Assembly: GCF_040438925.1 (NCBI RefSeq)
Contig: NZ_CP159258.1
Location: 2,432,001-2,496,000, forward strand
Source: Pseudomonas sp. MYb327
GTDB lineage: Bacteria > Pseudomonadota > Gammaproteobacteria > Pseudomonadales > Pseudomonadaceae
Length of the DNA: 64,000 nucleotides
Reading direction: 5' to 3'
The notes under the pieces: model-generated
Database searches by the model: none
Told to the model about the DNA's origin: nothing
The model's input: only the letters and a program-made list of their open reading frames with translations
Program-made: the position numbers and the translations under genes
Part shown: piece after piece, positions 7,976-17,130 of the stretch
Layout: the number at the start of each line of letters is the position of its first letter
Numbering within the stretch: the stretch's first letter is position 1

Positions 7976-9688
7976 ATGTTTGCGACCCTGCTCATCATTT
8001 TTGTTTCCTCCCTGGTGATCATTGCCCTGTTCCAGCGCCTGCGATTGCCACCGGTGCTGGGTTACCTGTGCGTGGGATTGGTCATTGGACCCAAGGCGTT
8101 CGATTGGGTGAGCGATAGCGACGCGTTGCCGCTGCTCGCCGAAATGGGCGTGGTGTTTTTGTTGTTCTCTCTGGGGCTGGAGTTTTCCCTGACGAAAATG
8201 ATCGCCCTGCGTCGCGTTGTCTTCGGTCTCGGAACCCTTCAGGTGGTGACGTCCGGGCTACTGTTGGGCGCGGCGTTGATGATCATGGGCATGCCGGCCA
8301 CCTCGGCGTTTTTGCTCGGTGGCGGCCTGGCCCTGTCCTCCACGGCGATTGTCAGCAAGGAGCTGACCAGCCTCGGCGAAATTTTCAGCAGCCACGGCCA
8401 GAACGCCATCGGCGTGTTGCTGTTCCAGGATGTGGTGGCCGTTCTGCTGCTGACGCTGGTGCCCGTGTTCGCCGGCACCAGCGACCAAGCCTGGTATTGG
8501 GCGCTGCCCCTGACACTGGGCAAGACCCTGGTGTTGTTCGTCGGGCTGTCACTGACCAGTCGCTGGCTGTTGCCCCATCTGTTTCATGAAGTCGCCAAGG
8601 CGCATTCCGCCGAGCTGTTTGTGTTGCTCACTCTGGTCATCGTCCTGTTGACCGCGTGGTTGACTCACCTGCTCGGCCTGTCCCCTGCCCTGGGTGCATT
8701 CCTCGCCGGGATGCTGCTGGGGGAGAGTCATTATCGTCATCAAATCGAAGCGGATATCCGGCCATTTCGCGACATCCTGCTCGGGGTGTTCTTCGTCAGT
8801 ATCGGCATGCTCATCGACCTGCGCTTGTTTGCCAGTCATGGCCTGCTGATTCTCGGCCTGACCCTGGGATTGCTGCTGATCAAAGGTGCCGTGGTGGCGG
8901 TGCTGGTCAAACTGCGCGGCAGTGACAATGAAACCGCATGGCGCAGTGGCCTGGCATTGGCGCAGGGCGGCGAATTCTGTTTTGCGCTGATGACGCAGAT
9001 GCAAGCCGGCAACCTGATGCCCGCCGAACTTGGCGGCCTGCTGCTGGCCGCGACCTTCTGCTCCATGCTGTTGACGCCGTCGCTGCTGCGTGCGGCCCCC
9101 CGCATTGCCGCGTACCTGCATCGCAAGCCCAATCAAGCGACGCAACTCGAGGAAATCAGCGCGGTTAACGCCGAGGTTCAAGGGCATGTGGTCATCTGCG
9201 GTTACGGTCGTGTCGGCCAGTCGATCGGACGCGTCCTGCGCAATGCCAAACAGCCCTACATCGCCCTGGACAACGATCCGGTGCGAATAGAAGAAGCAAG
9301 CGAAGCGGACAGCAGCGTGCATTACGGCGATTCCCATCGCGGCGAACTGCTGACCGCTGTGGGCCTGGAGCGCGCCCGACTGCTCGTCATTGCTGTGGGA
9401 GAGACGACCATTGCGCTGGCGATACTCAAGGAAGCACGCCGGGTGAACCCGAGCGTGCCCATCCTGGTGCGCACTCGCGATGACAGCCAGTTCGCCGAGT
9501 TGAAGGCGGCCGGTGCCAGCGAAGTCGTGCCCGAACTGCTGGAGTCCAGCCTGATGCTCGCCGCCCATGCATTGGTGCTGCTGGGGTACCCCGGGCAGCA
9601 AGTGGAAGAACGGGTCGACCAGGTCCGGCGTGACCGTTATCGCCTGCTGCACGGTTTCTATCCCGGCGCCGAGGATGACGAGACTTAG
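7976..9688 (+). CDS. Monovalent cation:proton antiporter (KefB/KefC-like, CPA2) with RCK_N domain
   Basis: A 570-residue inner-membrane antiporter. About twelve hydrophobic helices (residues 1-385) carry family motifs such as L-P-P-V-L-G-Y-L near the start and L-G-A-F-L-A-G-M-L-L-G-E-S in the core. After a linker, a TrkA-N/RCK domain (about 405-530) begins with the nucleotide-binding H-V-V-I-C-G-Y-G-R-V-G-Q. Such proteins exchange K+ (or Na+) for H+ and are gated by nucleotides or thiols. The ATG at 7976 is chosen because GGAG lies five bases upstream; in-frame starts at 7907 and 7958 lack this. Single-gene unit. Confidence 0.88.
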   Translation: MFATLLIIFVSSLVIIALFQRLRLPPVLGYLCVGLVIGPKAFDWVSDSDALPLLAEMGVVFLLFSLGLEFSLTKMIALRRVVFGLGTLQVVTSGLLLGAALMIMGMPATSAFLLGGGLALSSTAIVSKELTSLGEIFSSHGQNAIGVLLFQDVVAVLLLTLVPVFAGTSDQAWYWALPLTLGKTLVLFVGLSLTSRWLLPHLFHEVAKAHSAELFVLLTLVIVLLTAWLTHLLGLSPALGAFLAGMLLGESHYRHQIEADIRPFRDILLGVFFVSIGMLIDLRLFASHGLLILGLTLGLLLIKGAVVAVLVKLRGSDNETAWRSGLALAQGGEFCFALMTQMQAGNLMPAELGGLLLAATFCSMLLTPSLLRAAPRIAAYLHRKPNQATQLEEISAVNAEVQGHVVICGYGRVGQSIGRVLRNAKQPYIALDNDPVRIEEASEADSSVHYGDSHRGELLTAVGLERARLLVIAVGETTIALAILKEARRVNPSVPILVRTRDDSQFAELKAAGASEVVPELLESSLMLAAHALVLLGYPGQQVEERVDQVRRDRYRLLHGFYPGAEDDET

Positions 9689-9715
9689 ATAGAGGGCGCC
9701 TCCAATCCCCGGGCG

Positions 9716-11479
9716 TCATTGCATGGGATGAATCTCCAGATAGCTGCTGACGGCGTCATCCATGGTCGGAAAAAACGCCGATTCGCCGAACCGCGCGAAC
9801 AGCCCGAAGCGTTTGAGCTTGTCCTTGACCGGGTCCTTCATCTCGGCCACGCACAACTTGATACCTGCCGCGTGCAAGGTTTCGTCCAGCTCGGCCAACA
9901 TGTCGGCGGAAGTCACGTCGACACTGGTGACCGGTTCCGCCGCCACCACCAGCCAGCGCACGGGCGTTGGCGAGGCCGCGACGGCATCCAGCACTCGGTC
10001 GTTGAACAGTTCCGCATTGGCAAAAAACAACGGGGCATCCCAGCGAAACAACACCAGGCCGGGGATCAGGCTGGCATCGGGATAACGCCGGATGTCGTGA
10101 TAGCCTCTGATACCCTCGGCTTGCCCCAGCACCGCGGAGTACGGCCGCCAGCCATCCCACAGGAATTCTATGACGGCGATCACGATGGCCAGGCCGATGC
10201 CCTCAATCGCACCCAGTACGGCGACGCCAATGGTGCATGCAATGGACAACCAGAATTCCCAGCGCTGGATTCGATAAATCCGCTTCAGGTCGTCAACTTC
10301 AATCAAACCAATGGCCGACGCGATCACCACTGCCGCCAATGCGCTATTGGGCAAATCCTGCAACAGGTTAGGCGCCACCATCAGCAGCAAGGCCACCGCC
10401 AGTGCCCCGACAACACCGGTCAACTGAGTCCTGGCGCCCGCCGCTTCGGCCACTGGCGTGCGAGAAGAGCTGCTACTGATTGGAAAACCCTGGAAGAAGC
10501 CAGCCGCCAGATTGGCAAAACCGAGCCCCGACATCTCCTGATTCGGGTCGACATAGGTGTGGGTCCGCGCCGCGTAGACGCGCGAGAGCACGCTGGTGTC
10601 GGCGAATGAAACTAGGGCCACGGCGCAACCACCTATAAGCACCGGGACAATGTCGTCGCGAGCGATCCACGGAATGGCGAATGCCGGCAATCCTTGCGGT
10701 AGCGAGCCGAGCACCGACACGCCTGCCCGCGCGGCAAGGTCCAGCACTGCCACGGCGACAGTCGCACCGGCCACGGCAATCAAAATGCTCGGGATACGCC
10801 TGTAGTTCCTGAGCGCCAGAATCACTGCCAAGGTGATTGCGCCGACCATAAACGTCGTCCAGTTGGTCTTTCCTGCCATCACTGAGGTGCAGACAGACCA
10901 CAGGTTTCGTACCGGTCCATCGGTCTCGATCGAAAAACCGAAAAGTTTGGGTAACTGGCTGATCAACACCGTCACGGCGATGCCGTTCATGTAACCGTAG
11001 CGGATCGGTTTGGACAGCAACTCGGTAATGAAACCAAGGCGCGCTATGCCCGCCAGAATGCAAACCGCGCCGGACACGATCGCCATCATGCCCGCCAGAG
11101 CGACAGCGCGCTGCGGGTCGCCACCCGACAACGGCAGGACGACCGCAAGAATGACGGCGGCCAGCGAAGAATCCGGCCCAAGCACCAAAATTCGACTGGG
11201 TCCGAAAAACGCGTAAGCAAGCAGCGGGACGATGGTCGCGTACAGCCCATAGATGCCGGGTACACCCGATGCCACGGCGTAGGCGATGCCGACAGGGACC
11301 AGCATCGTGGTGAGGACCAATCCGGCCATGATGTCGTAACGCAGCCAGGCCAGTTTGTACTCGCGCAGCGTTCGAAGGCCGGGAAACCAACGGCCCCAGC
11401 CTTTCTGCTTTTCGCTCGACTCCCGATGGGCAATCCGCCCCGGTTCCAGGACGGGAGGCGAAGAATCTGAATTGCTCAT
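9716..11479 (-). CDS. SulP-family (SLC26) anion transporter with STAS domain
   Basis: A 587-residue inner-membrane protein with the SulP core: an opening helix region with D-I-M-A-G-L-V-L-T-T-M-L-V-P and a long run of 10-14 helices, then a C-terminal STAS domain (about 440-560, with R-W-L-V-V-A-A-E-P-V). The family imports sulfate, bicarbonate or dicarboxylates by proton or sodium coupling. The ATG at 11479 is preferred over an upstream TTG at 11518. The substrate is not readable. The next upstream gene on the same strand is PPK2, about 50 bases away. Confidence 0.88.
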   Translation of the reverse strand: MSNSDSSPPVLEPGRIAHRESSEKQKGWGRWFPGLRTLREYKLAWLRYDIMAGLVLTTMLVPVGIAYAVASGVPGIYGLYATIVPLLAYAFFGPSRILVLGPDSSLAAVILAVVLPLSGGDPQRAVALAGMMAIVSGAVCILAGIARLGFITELLSKPIRYGYMNGIAVTVLISQLPKLFGFSIETDGPVRNLWSVCTSVMAGKTNWTTFMVGAITLAVILALRNYRRIPSILIAVAGATVAVAVLDLAARAGVSVLGSLPQGLPAFAIPWIARDDIVPVLIGGCAVALVSFADTSVLSRVYAARTHTYVDPNQEMSGLGFANLAAGFFQGFPISSSSSRTPVAEAAGARTQLTGVVGALAVALLLMVAPNLLQDLPNSALAAVVIASAIGLIEVDDLKRIYRIQRWEFWLSIACTIGVAVLGAIEGIGLAIVIAVIEFLWDGWRPYSAVLGQAEGIRGYHDIRRYPDASLIPGLVLFRWDAPLFFANAELFNDRVLDAVAASPTPVRWLVVAAEPVTSVDVTSADMLAELDETLHAAGIKLCVAEMKDPVKDKLKRFGLFARFGESAFFPTMDDAVSSYLEIHPMQ

Positions 11480-11529
11480 AGGACTATCGCCCGAGGTTGA
11501 AAAGCCGGGGAGCTGCAAGAAAATGCCCG

Positions 11530-12348
11530 TCAGAATTTTTCGGGAATTCGCCTGACGGGATAATCCGGATCTCGATAGCCGCCTGGCTTCTGCCGCTTGG
11601 GCAGGATCACTTTTTCGCGCGGGACATCCTCATACGGGATGCGACTGAGCAAATCGGTAATGATGTTCAGCCGCGCCCGGCGCTTGTCGTTCGAGTTGGC
11701 CACCAGCCATGGCGCGAACTCGGTGTCAGTCGCCTCGAACATGTCATCACGCGCCCGGGAATAGTCATACCAGCGGCTGTATGACTTGAGATCCATTGGC
11801 GTCAGCTTCCAGATTTTGCGCCCATCCTTGATGCGTGCCTCCAGCCGGCGAGTCTGCTCGTCGGCGCTGACTTCCAGCCAATACTTGAGCAGGATGACGC
11901 CCGAGTCGACGATTGCCCGTTCCACATTGGGTGCGGTTTTCAGGAACCCGGTCACCTGCTCCTCGCTGCAAAAACCCATCACCCGCTCGACGCCCGCACG
12001 GTTGTACCAACTGCGATCGAAGATCACCACTTCACCCGCCGCCGGCAGATGCGGCAAGTACCGCTGGACATACATCTGGCTCTTCTCACGATCCGTCGGC
12101 GCCGGCAACGCCACCACTCGAAATACCCGTGGACTCACCCGTTCAGTGATCGCCTTGATTGTCCCGCCCTTACCAGCGCCATCGCGCCCCTCGAAGACGA
12201 TGCAAATCTTTATGCCCTTGGCCTTGACCCACTCCTGCAACTTGACCAGTTCAACGTGCAGAAGACGCAGCTGTTCCAGGTAATCCTTGTTCTTCAACTT
12301 CTGGTTCTCAGCCGCTTCACGCTTCGGGGCTTTCTTGTCCTTTGCCAT
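11530..12348 (-). CDS. ppk2: Polyphosphate kinase 2 (PPK2)
   Basis: A 272-residue PPK2. The P-loop motif G-R-D-G-A-G-K-G-G-T lies near residue 60, the F-D-R-S-W-Y-N-R-A-G-V-E Walker B region near 120, and W-K-L-T-P-M-D-L-K-S-Y near 195. All are typical of one-domain class I PPK2 enzymes that make nucleoside triphosphates from polyphosphate and NDP. The ATG at 12348 has GAGG about nine bases upstream; a possible extension to 12375 is unlikely. It lies between an anion transporter and a membrane protein on the same strand. Confidence 0.92.
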   Translation of the reverse strand: MAKDKKAPKREAAENQKLKNKDYLEQLRLLHVELVKLQEWVKAKGIKICIVFEGRDGAGKGGTIKAITERVSPRVFRVVALPAPTDREKSQMYVQRYLPHLPAAGEVVIFDRSWYNRAGVERVMGFCSEEQVTGFLKTAPNVERAIVDSGVILLKYWLEVSADEQTRRLEARIKDGRKIWKLTPMDLKSYSRWYDYSRARDDMFEATDTEFAPWLVANSNDKRRARLNIITDLLSRIPYEDVPREKVILPKRQKPGGYRDPDYPVRRIPEKF

Positions 12349-12406
12349 GACCTGAACCTCACCCTTACAAATCAACGAAAGTTAAACAGCGTCGGTTGCG
12401 GCCTGC

Positions 12407-13069
12407 TCATCCGCCGAGGGCGATGATTGCGACGATCAGCACAGCACCGGTGATCGCCATCGCCAGTCCGCCAACCCAGGGTTTTGCCCCGGCATAACGC
12501 GCAAGAATCCAGCCAGCGATAAACAGCACCACCAGTCCGACCAGGTTGGACAGGCGTACGGCGAGCCCCGTCTCGTCGAGCAACAGAAATGGCACCACCA
12601 GCGGGAATGTCGAGACCACCACCAACAGGAAAACACCGATAGCGCCCTTGAAATCATCCCATCCAAGGCTTGGCGGAACCGGCATGAGTGAATGACTGAT
12701 CAAACGTAGGCGCAGCGACTCCAATTCTTCTGTGCCCGCCGCAGCCATCAGTCGAGGCGGCAGCGCTTCGGCGATGAGCTTTTGCCCGGTGGCCGCGTCG
12801 ACCCCGCCGCTCAACATGCCGAGCAACGTGCGGTTGCGCGTACGTTCGATCAGGGTTCGCAGTAAATACATCACCGCATCGGCAAGCCCCCAGGCGAGGT
12901 TGCAACCCAAAGCGGCGATCATCATCGTGCGTTCCTCTTCCTGGCCCGATGTCGCCACGCTGATGGTGCCGGTGAAGGTCATTGCCATCAGCAGGCCGAA
13001 GATCACTTCTGTCACACGGTCGACCGGATCCAGCACCCGGGCCCGCTTTTGTTCTCCAGTTCGTGGCAT
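12407..13069 (-). CDS. Integral membrane protein, VIT1/CCC1-like
   Basis: A 220-residue protein with two N-terminal and three C-terminal hydrophobic helices around a polar middle. The opening D-R-V-T-E-V-I-F-G-L-L-M-A-M-T-F-T-G-T recalls the first helix of the VIT1/CCC1 family of iron/manganese transporters, but the match is short and the middle is unlike VIT1. The ATG at 13069 has GAGGA eight bases upstream. It is transcribed toward ppk2 and may be in the same unit. Function not established. Confidence 0.65.
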   Translation of the reverse strand: MPRTGEQKRARVLDPVDRVTEVIFGLLMAMTFTGTISVATSGQEEERTMMIAALGCNLAWGLADAVMYLLRTLIERTRNRTLLGMLSGGVDAATGQKLIAEALPPRLMAAAGTEELESLRLRLISHSLMPVPPSLGWDDFKGAIGVFLLVVVSTFPLVVPFLLLDETGLAVRLSNLVGLVVLFIAGWILARYAGAKPWVGGLAMAITGAVLIVAIIALGG

Positions 13070-13212
13070 GCAGTCATCCTCGCCGCGGTAGCGCAATCCA
13101 CTCCAGTGTAGTGTGAAAAGTCTTTTTCGCTTCCGGGGTCTCGAGCGTCACCGCAACGTATGGATAACGACTACGCTTTCGCGATTGAACCTCGTTTAGC
13201 TGGGAGATTGAT

Positions 13213-14487
13213 GTGAGCGCCGCGCCCCTCTCCGAACTTGATGCCGCCCTGCCCGGCCTGGCCCGCAAGATCCGCGTGCTGGATGCACTGGCCTGGCCGG
13301 ACGGGGTCGAGGAAGGGTTTTTGGCCAGTTGGCGCGCCGGGCATGCCGAGCTGCCCAAAGTCGAATTGCGCCCACGCGATCACAGCGCCGACATCGCCGC
13401 CCTCGAAACCTTTATCAGCCGTTGCGACGAGGGCCATCCGGCCGGGCGCCACCTCGCCATGACGGCACGTAGTTACGCCACTGCCGGGCACATGCTCGGC
13501 GCCATAGGTACGCCCGCCTTCACCCAGTATTCGTCAGCGCTCTATCGACGCCCGGATTTCTACTATCAACGCCTGAACCTGAGCATGCTGGACGCTGCCC
13601 GGTTTTTTCTCGATACCACCGACGCACTTCTGGGCGGTGCGCGGATTCCACCGTGCCCGGCCGATATTTCGGCCGAGGCTTTCGCGGCCTGGTTGAAGCC
13701 GGAACTGGACCAATTCTTCGGCCCCGGCAAGATCACCGTGGTACTCGACCCGTCCCTGGCTGCCAAAGCCATTGCCGGGTCGAGCCGCATTCGCCTGCGG
13801 GCCAGCGCCCTGTTCTCGGAACTGGACAAGAACCAGTTGTTGCAACACGAGGCTTTCGTGCATGTCGCGACGGCGCAAAACGGCGCACGGCAACCCAACC
13901 TGAAAAGCCTGGGCCTGGGAGCGCCACGCACGACCCAGACTCAAGAAGGCATCGCCACCCTCGCCGAACTGTTTACCGGCAGCATGGACATCAATCGCCT
14001 GCGGCGCCTTGCGCTGCGCGTGCTGGCGGTGCAGCAGGCGCTGGATGGCGCCGACTTCATTCAGGTTTTCGAGGGGTTTCTTGCTGCGGGTCAATCCCAG
14101 GAAGAATCCTTCCGATCGACCCAACGGGTATTCCGTGGTGCCGATTTGCGCGGAGGCTCGGCATTCACCAAGGACGCCGCCTACCTGACCGGTTTGCTGG
14201 GCGTGCACACGCTGCTGCGCATTGCCATTCGTGACAATCGACCGGAACTGGTGGGCTATCTGTTTGCCGGGCGCCTGAGTCTGGGAGACACCGTGCGCCT
14301 GGCCCCGCTGTTCGAGTCTGGCTGGTTGCAGGGGCCGCATCATCTACCGGCCTGGGCCTGCGATCTGCGTTTGCTCGCCGCAAACCTGGCCTTCTCTGCC
14401 TTTATTTCGCGGATCAAGCTGGATGTACTCGACGTGGAGGTACTCATGGCGTTCGCCGACGAGCACGAAACCGATGCCAGTGCCTAA
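13213..14487 (+). CDS. DUF1704 'QEGLA' protein, putative zinc metalloprotease
   Basis: A 424-residue member of the family annotated as flavohemoglobin expression-modulating QEGLA-motif proteins (DUF1704). His212-Glu213 and His217 form an H-E-x-x-x-H motif, and Gln244-Glu245-Gly246 form the family Q-E-G motif, whose Glu would be a third metal ligand. This is the arrangement of the MATCAP tyrosine carboxypeptidases of animals, which share the domain. The start is a GTG at 13213 behind GGAG; the ATG two bases earlier meets a stop at once. The bacterial substrate is unknown. Single gene, divergent from the membrane protein. Confidence 0.82.
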   Translation: MSAAPLSELDAALPGLARKIRVLDALAWPDGVEEGFLASWRAGHAELPKVELRPRDHSADIAALETFISRCDEGHPAGRHLAMTARSYATAGHMLGAIGTPAFTQYSSALYRRPDFYYQRLNLSMLDAARFFLDTTDALLGGARIPPCPADISAEAFAAWLKPELDQFFGPGKITVVLDPSLAAKAIAGSSRIRLRASALFSELDKNQLLQHEAFVHVATAQNGARQPNLKSLGLGAPRTTQTQEGIATLAELFTGSMDINRLRRLALRVLAVQQALDGADFIQVFEGFLAAGQSQEESFRSTQRVFRGADLRGGSAFTKDAAYLTGLLGVHTLLRIAIRDNRPELVGYLFAGRLSLGDTVRLAPLFESGWLQGPHHLPAWACDLRLLAANLAFSAFISRIKLDVLDVEVLMAFADEHETDASA

Positions 14488-14566
14488 ACGCTTGCGACTT
14501 GATGCAAAATACCCCGCTAACTGTTGACCCAGACTGTCGCGTAATAGAAGTGCAACGAGAGCCGAT

Positions 14567-14668
14567 ATGAACACCCATTGTCAAAGATGTGATGCCACCG
14601 TGCCGCGGATCGAGCGGGAAGAAGACACTTGCTGCCTCGCCCATCAACAACCGTTGGTGACAGCATGA
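14567..14668 (+). CDS. Tiny Cys-rich protein (33 aa), translationally coupled to amidase
   Basis: An ATG at 14567 with GAGAG about seven bases upstream opens a 33-residue frame, M-N-T-H-C-Q-R-C-D-A at the start and a Cys-Cys pair plus His later. The C-x-x-C ... C-C-x-x-x-H spacing could bind zinc, like a miniature zinc ribbon. Its stop overlaps the amidase start in the form ATGA (14665-14668), the classic sign of translational coupling, which supports it being translated. No known family recognised. It could instead be only a leader peptide. Confidence 0.5.
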   Translation: MNTHCQRCDATVPRIEREEDTCCLAHQQPLVTA

Positions 14669-16377
14669 TCGAGGTTACCGAGGTTTCCATTGCCCAGTTG
14701 CGTACTGCGCTCGAATCCGGTCAGACAACGGCGGTTGAGCTGGTTCAGGCCTATCTCGCCCGGATCGATGCCTACGACGGCGCCGACACAGCCACCGCAC
14801 TCAATGCCGTGGTGGTACGCAACCCCGATGCGCTCACCGAAGCTCAAGCATCCGACGCGCGTCGGGCCAAAGGCGAAACGCTCGGCCCGCTCGATGGCAT
14901 TCCCTACACAGCCAAGGACAGCTATTTGGTGAAGGGGCTTACCGCCGCTTCGGGCAGCCCGGCCTTCAAGGATCTGGTCGCCTATCGCGATGCGTTCACC
15001 ATCGAACGGCTGCGCGGCGCAGGTGCCATTTGCCTGGGCAAAACCAACATGCCGCCGATGGCCAATGGCGGCATGCAGCGCGGTGTCTATGGCCGTGCCG
15101 AAAGCCCTTACAACGCGGGCTATCTCACTGCGCCCTTCGCCTCGGGTTCGTCGAATGGCGCCGGGACTGCTACTGCTGCCAGTTTCGCGGCTTTCGGTCT
15201 TGCCGAAGAAACCTGGTCCAGCGGTCGCGGCCCCGCCTCGAACAACGGCTTATGTGCCTACACGCCTTCGCGCGGCGTGATTTCGGTGCGCGGCAACTGG
15301 CCGTTGACGCCGACAATGGACGTGGTGGTGCCGTTCGCCAGAACCATGGCCGACCTGCTCGAAGTGCTCGACGTGGTGGTCGCGGAAGATCCAGATACCC
15401 GTGGCGATTTGTGGCGCTTGCAACCCTGGGTGCCGATTCCGAGCGTCGCCTCGGTGCGTCCTGCTTCTTATCTGGAGCTTGCGGCGATGCCCGACTCGCT
15501 CGCGGGCAAGCGTTTCGGCGTGCCGCGCATGTACATCAACGCCGACCCCGAAGCCGGCACCAGCGATGAGCCAGGAATCGGTGGCCCGACGGGGCAGAAA
15601 ATCGTCACCCGCGATTCGGTGATCGGCCTGTGGCGAGAAGCCCGCAAGGCCCTCGAAGCCGCCGGTGCCGAAGTGATCGAGGTGGATTTCCCGCTGGTTT
15701 CCAATTGCGAAGGCGATCGTCCCGGTGCGCCGACGGTATTCAATCGCGGCATCGTCTCGAAAGAGTTCCTGCACCACGAGTTGTGGGACCTGACGGCCTG
15801 GGCGTTCGACGATTTTCTACAAGCCAATGGCGATCCGAAACTCAACCGTCTGGTGGACGTCGACGGCCCGCTGATTTTCCCGCACGACCCGGGCACGCTG
15901 CCCAATCGCGAAGGTGACCTCGCCGCGGGCATGGACGAGTACGTGAAGATGGCCGAGCGCGGTGTCACCCCTTGGGACCAAATCACCACGGTGCCTGACG
16001 GACTGCGCGGGCTTGAGAAGACCCGCAAGCTCGATCTTGAAGACTGGATGGATGGGCTGGGGCTCGACGCGGTGTTGTTCCCGACAGTCGCCGACGTTGC
16101 TCCGGCCAATGCCGATGTTGATCCAAAGTCTGCGGACATCGCCTGGAGCAACGGTGTATGGGTCGCCAACGGCAACCTCGCCATTCGGCACTTGGGTGTT
16201 CCGACCGTCACCGTGCCGATGGGCATCATGCCGGACATCGGCATGCCCGTTGGCCTGACATTCGCCGGTCGTGCCTATGATGATTCGGCGTTGCTGCGTT
16301 TTGCCGCGGCGTTTGAATCGACCGGGAGCAAGCGAATGATCCCGCCGCGCACCCCGCCGTTGAAAGCAGGCAAATAG
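14665..16377 (+). CDS. Amidase-signature family hydrolase
   Basis: A 570-residue amidase-signature enzyme. The catalytic Ser-Ser-Lys set can be placed: Lys84 in Y-T-A-K-D-S-Y, Ser162 in G-S-S-N-G-A-G, and nucleophile Ser186 in T-W-S-S-G-R-G-P-A, with the 24-residue spacing seen in peptide amidase. The usual G-G-S-S-G-G-S and G-T-D-T-G-G-S motifs are altered, so this is a divergent branch whose amide substrate is unknown. The ATG at 14665 overlaps the preceding 33-codon frame. A start at 14629 would duplicate that region out of frame. The protein is probably cytoplasmic, as no signal peptide is seen. Confidence 0.85.
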   Translation: MIEVTEVSIAQLRTALESGQTTAVELVQAYLARIDAYDGADTATALNAVVVRNPDALTEAQASDARRAKGETLGPLDGIPYTAKDSYLVKGLTAASGSPAFKDLVAYRDAFTIERLRGAGAICLGKTNMPPMANGGMQRGVYGRAESPYNAGYLTAPFASGSSNGAGTATAASFAAFGLAEETWSSGRGPASNNGLCAYTPSRGVISVRGNWPLTPTMDVVVPFARTMADLLEVLDVVVAEDPDTRGDLWRLQPWVPIPSVASVRPASYLELAAMPDSLAGKRFGVPRMYINADPEAGTSDEPGIGGPTGQKIVTRDSVIGLWREARKALEAAGAEVIEVDFPLVSNCEGDRPGAPTVFNRGIVSKEFLHHELWDLTAWAFDDFLQANGDPKLNRLVDVDGPLIFPHDPGTLPNREGDLAAGMDEYVKMAERGVTPWDQITTVPDGLRGLEKTRKLDLEDWMDGLGLDAVLFPTVADVAPANADVDPKSADIAWSNGVWVANGNLAIRHLGVPTVTVPMGIMPDIGMPVGLTFAGRAYDDSALLRFAAAFESTGSKRMIPPRTPPLKAGK

Positions 16378-16383
16378 TAGAAA

Positions 16384-16420
16384 TGGCGGGATTGGGGCAG
16401 AACGCGCGCCAATCCCGCCA
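16384..16420. terminator. Perfect 12-bp hairpin after the amidase gene
   Basis: TGGCGGGATTGG (16384-16395) and its exact complement (16409-16420) flank a 13-base loop. There is no T run, so it may stabilise the transcript or end it weakly. Confidence 0.5.
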
Positions 16421-16511
16421 GATGATGAACCGCTCAGGGTAAAGACTTGAGCCTGATCGGATGGAATGGCAGCCGTACTCACAAATCTAATAAAAACAAG
16501 GAAATCCAACC

Positions 16512-17096
16512 TTGAAAATATCAACTGTGTGCGCGCTGGGCAGCTTGCTGGTTTCGGTAGCGGCGACTGCCAGCGGGGTCATCCCTGTTCTCGAACTCGA
16601 CTTCACCCGGTCGGCGATTGAAACCCTGAAAAAACGCGGTATCGACGACGCTTGTATTGTCGCCGCTCCAAACCCTGACCAATTCACCTACTGCCGGGAA
16701 GGGTCGACCACGCTTTGGCAGTATCAAGCGCTGGACTTGGCGCAACACGCGAAAATCCAGAACGGCGAAAAACTGCCTGCCACGGAACTCGGGCGAATCA
16801 CCATCGCGCAAGTCGACAGTGTTGCCTGTGAAGATGAACACTCCCCACCGTTGATCAGCGCCGCTATCACTCGCGGATTGGTCCTCGGTCTGATCGCTCT
16901 CCTCCTGCTGATTGCCTTGCGATACACCTACCGGGCAATCATGCACGGCTTCGAAGACCAACCCGAGCTTCCCGATCCTCGCTTGCAGCGATTCGACGAA
17001 ACACTGTCTGCGCGAAACTCAACGGCAAAGGCACTGTTTACCTTCGGTATTGCTGCGGCGGTGGCCTTCGTTTACTTCGGCTATCTGATGCACTGA
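16512..17096 (+). CDS. Hypothetical membrane-anchored protein with signal peptide
   Basis: A 194-residue protein of unknown family starting at a TTG behind AAGGA. It has a signal peptide (about 1-22), a periplasmic part with paired cysteines (near residues 48, 61 and 105), a membrane helix at about 118-138 and a second C-terminal helix at about 172-191. The middle segment between the helices would face the cytoplasm. No catalytic motif seen. It stands alone between the amidase and the convergent OprD-type porin gene. Confidence 0.6.
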   Translation: MKISTVCALGSLLVSVAATASGVIPVLELDFTRSAIETLKKRGIDDACIVAAPNPDQFTYCREGSTTLWQYQALDLAQHAKIQNGEKLPATELGRITIAQVDSVACEDEHSPPLISAAITRGLVLGLIALLLLIALRYTYRAIMHGFEDQPELPDPRLQRFDETLSARNSTAKALFTFGIAAAVAFVYFGYLMH

Positions 17097-17130
17097 ACAA
17101 GCACAAAGGCTGGACGGTTTCAAAGTCGGA

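Noticed and set aside
7723..8022. Possible 99-residue minus-strand gene between the binding protein and antiporter
   Set aside because: It overlaps the antiporter start, lacks a recognisable family and has atypical composition.
8549..9652. Gln/His-rich 367-codon frame opposite the antiporter
   Set aside because: Mirror of the antiporter codons; composition unlike a real protein.
14629..14664. Earlier in-frame start for the amidase
   Set aside because: No ribosome-binding site, and the extension overlaps the 33-codon ORF whose stop couples to the ATG at 14665.
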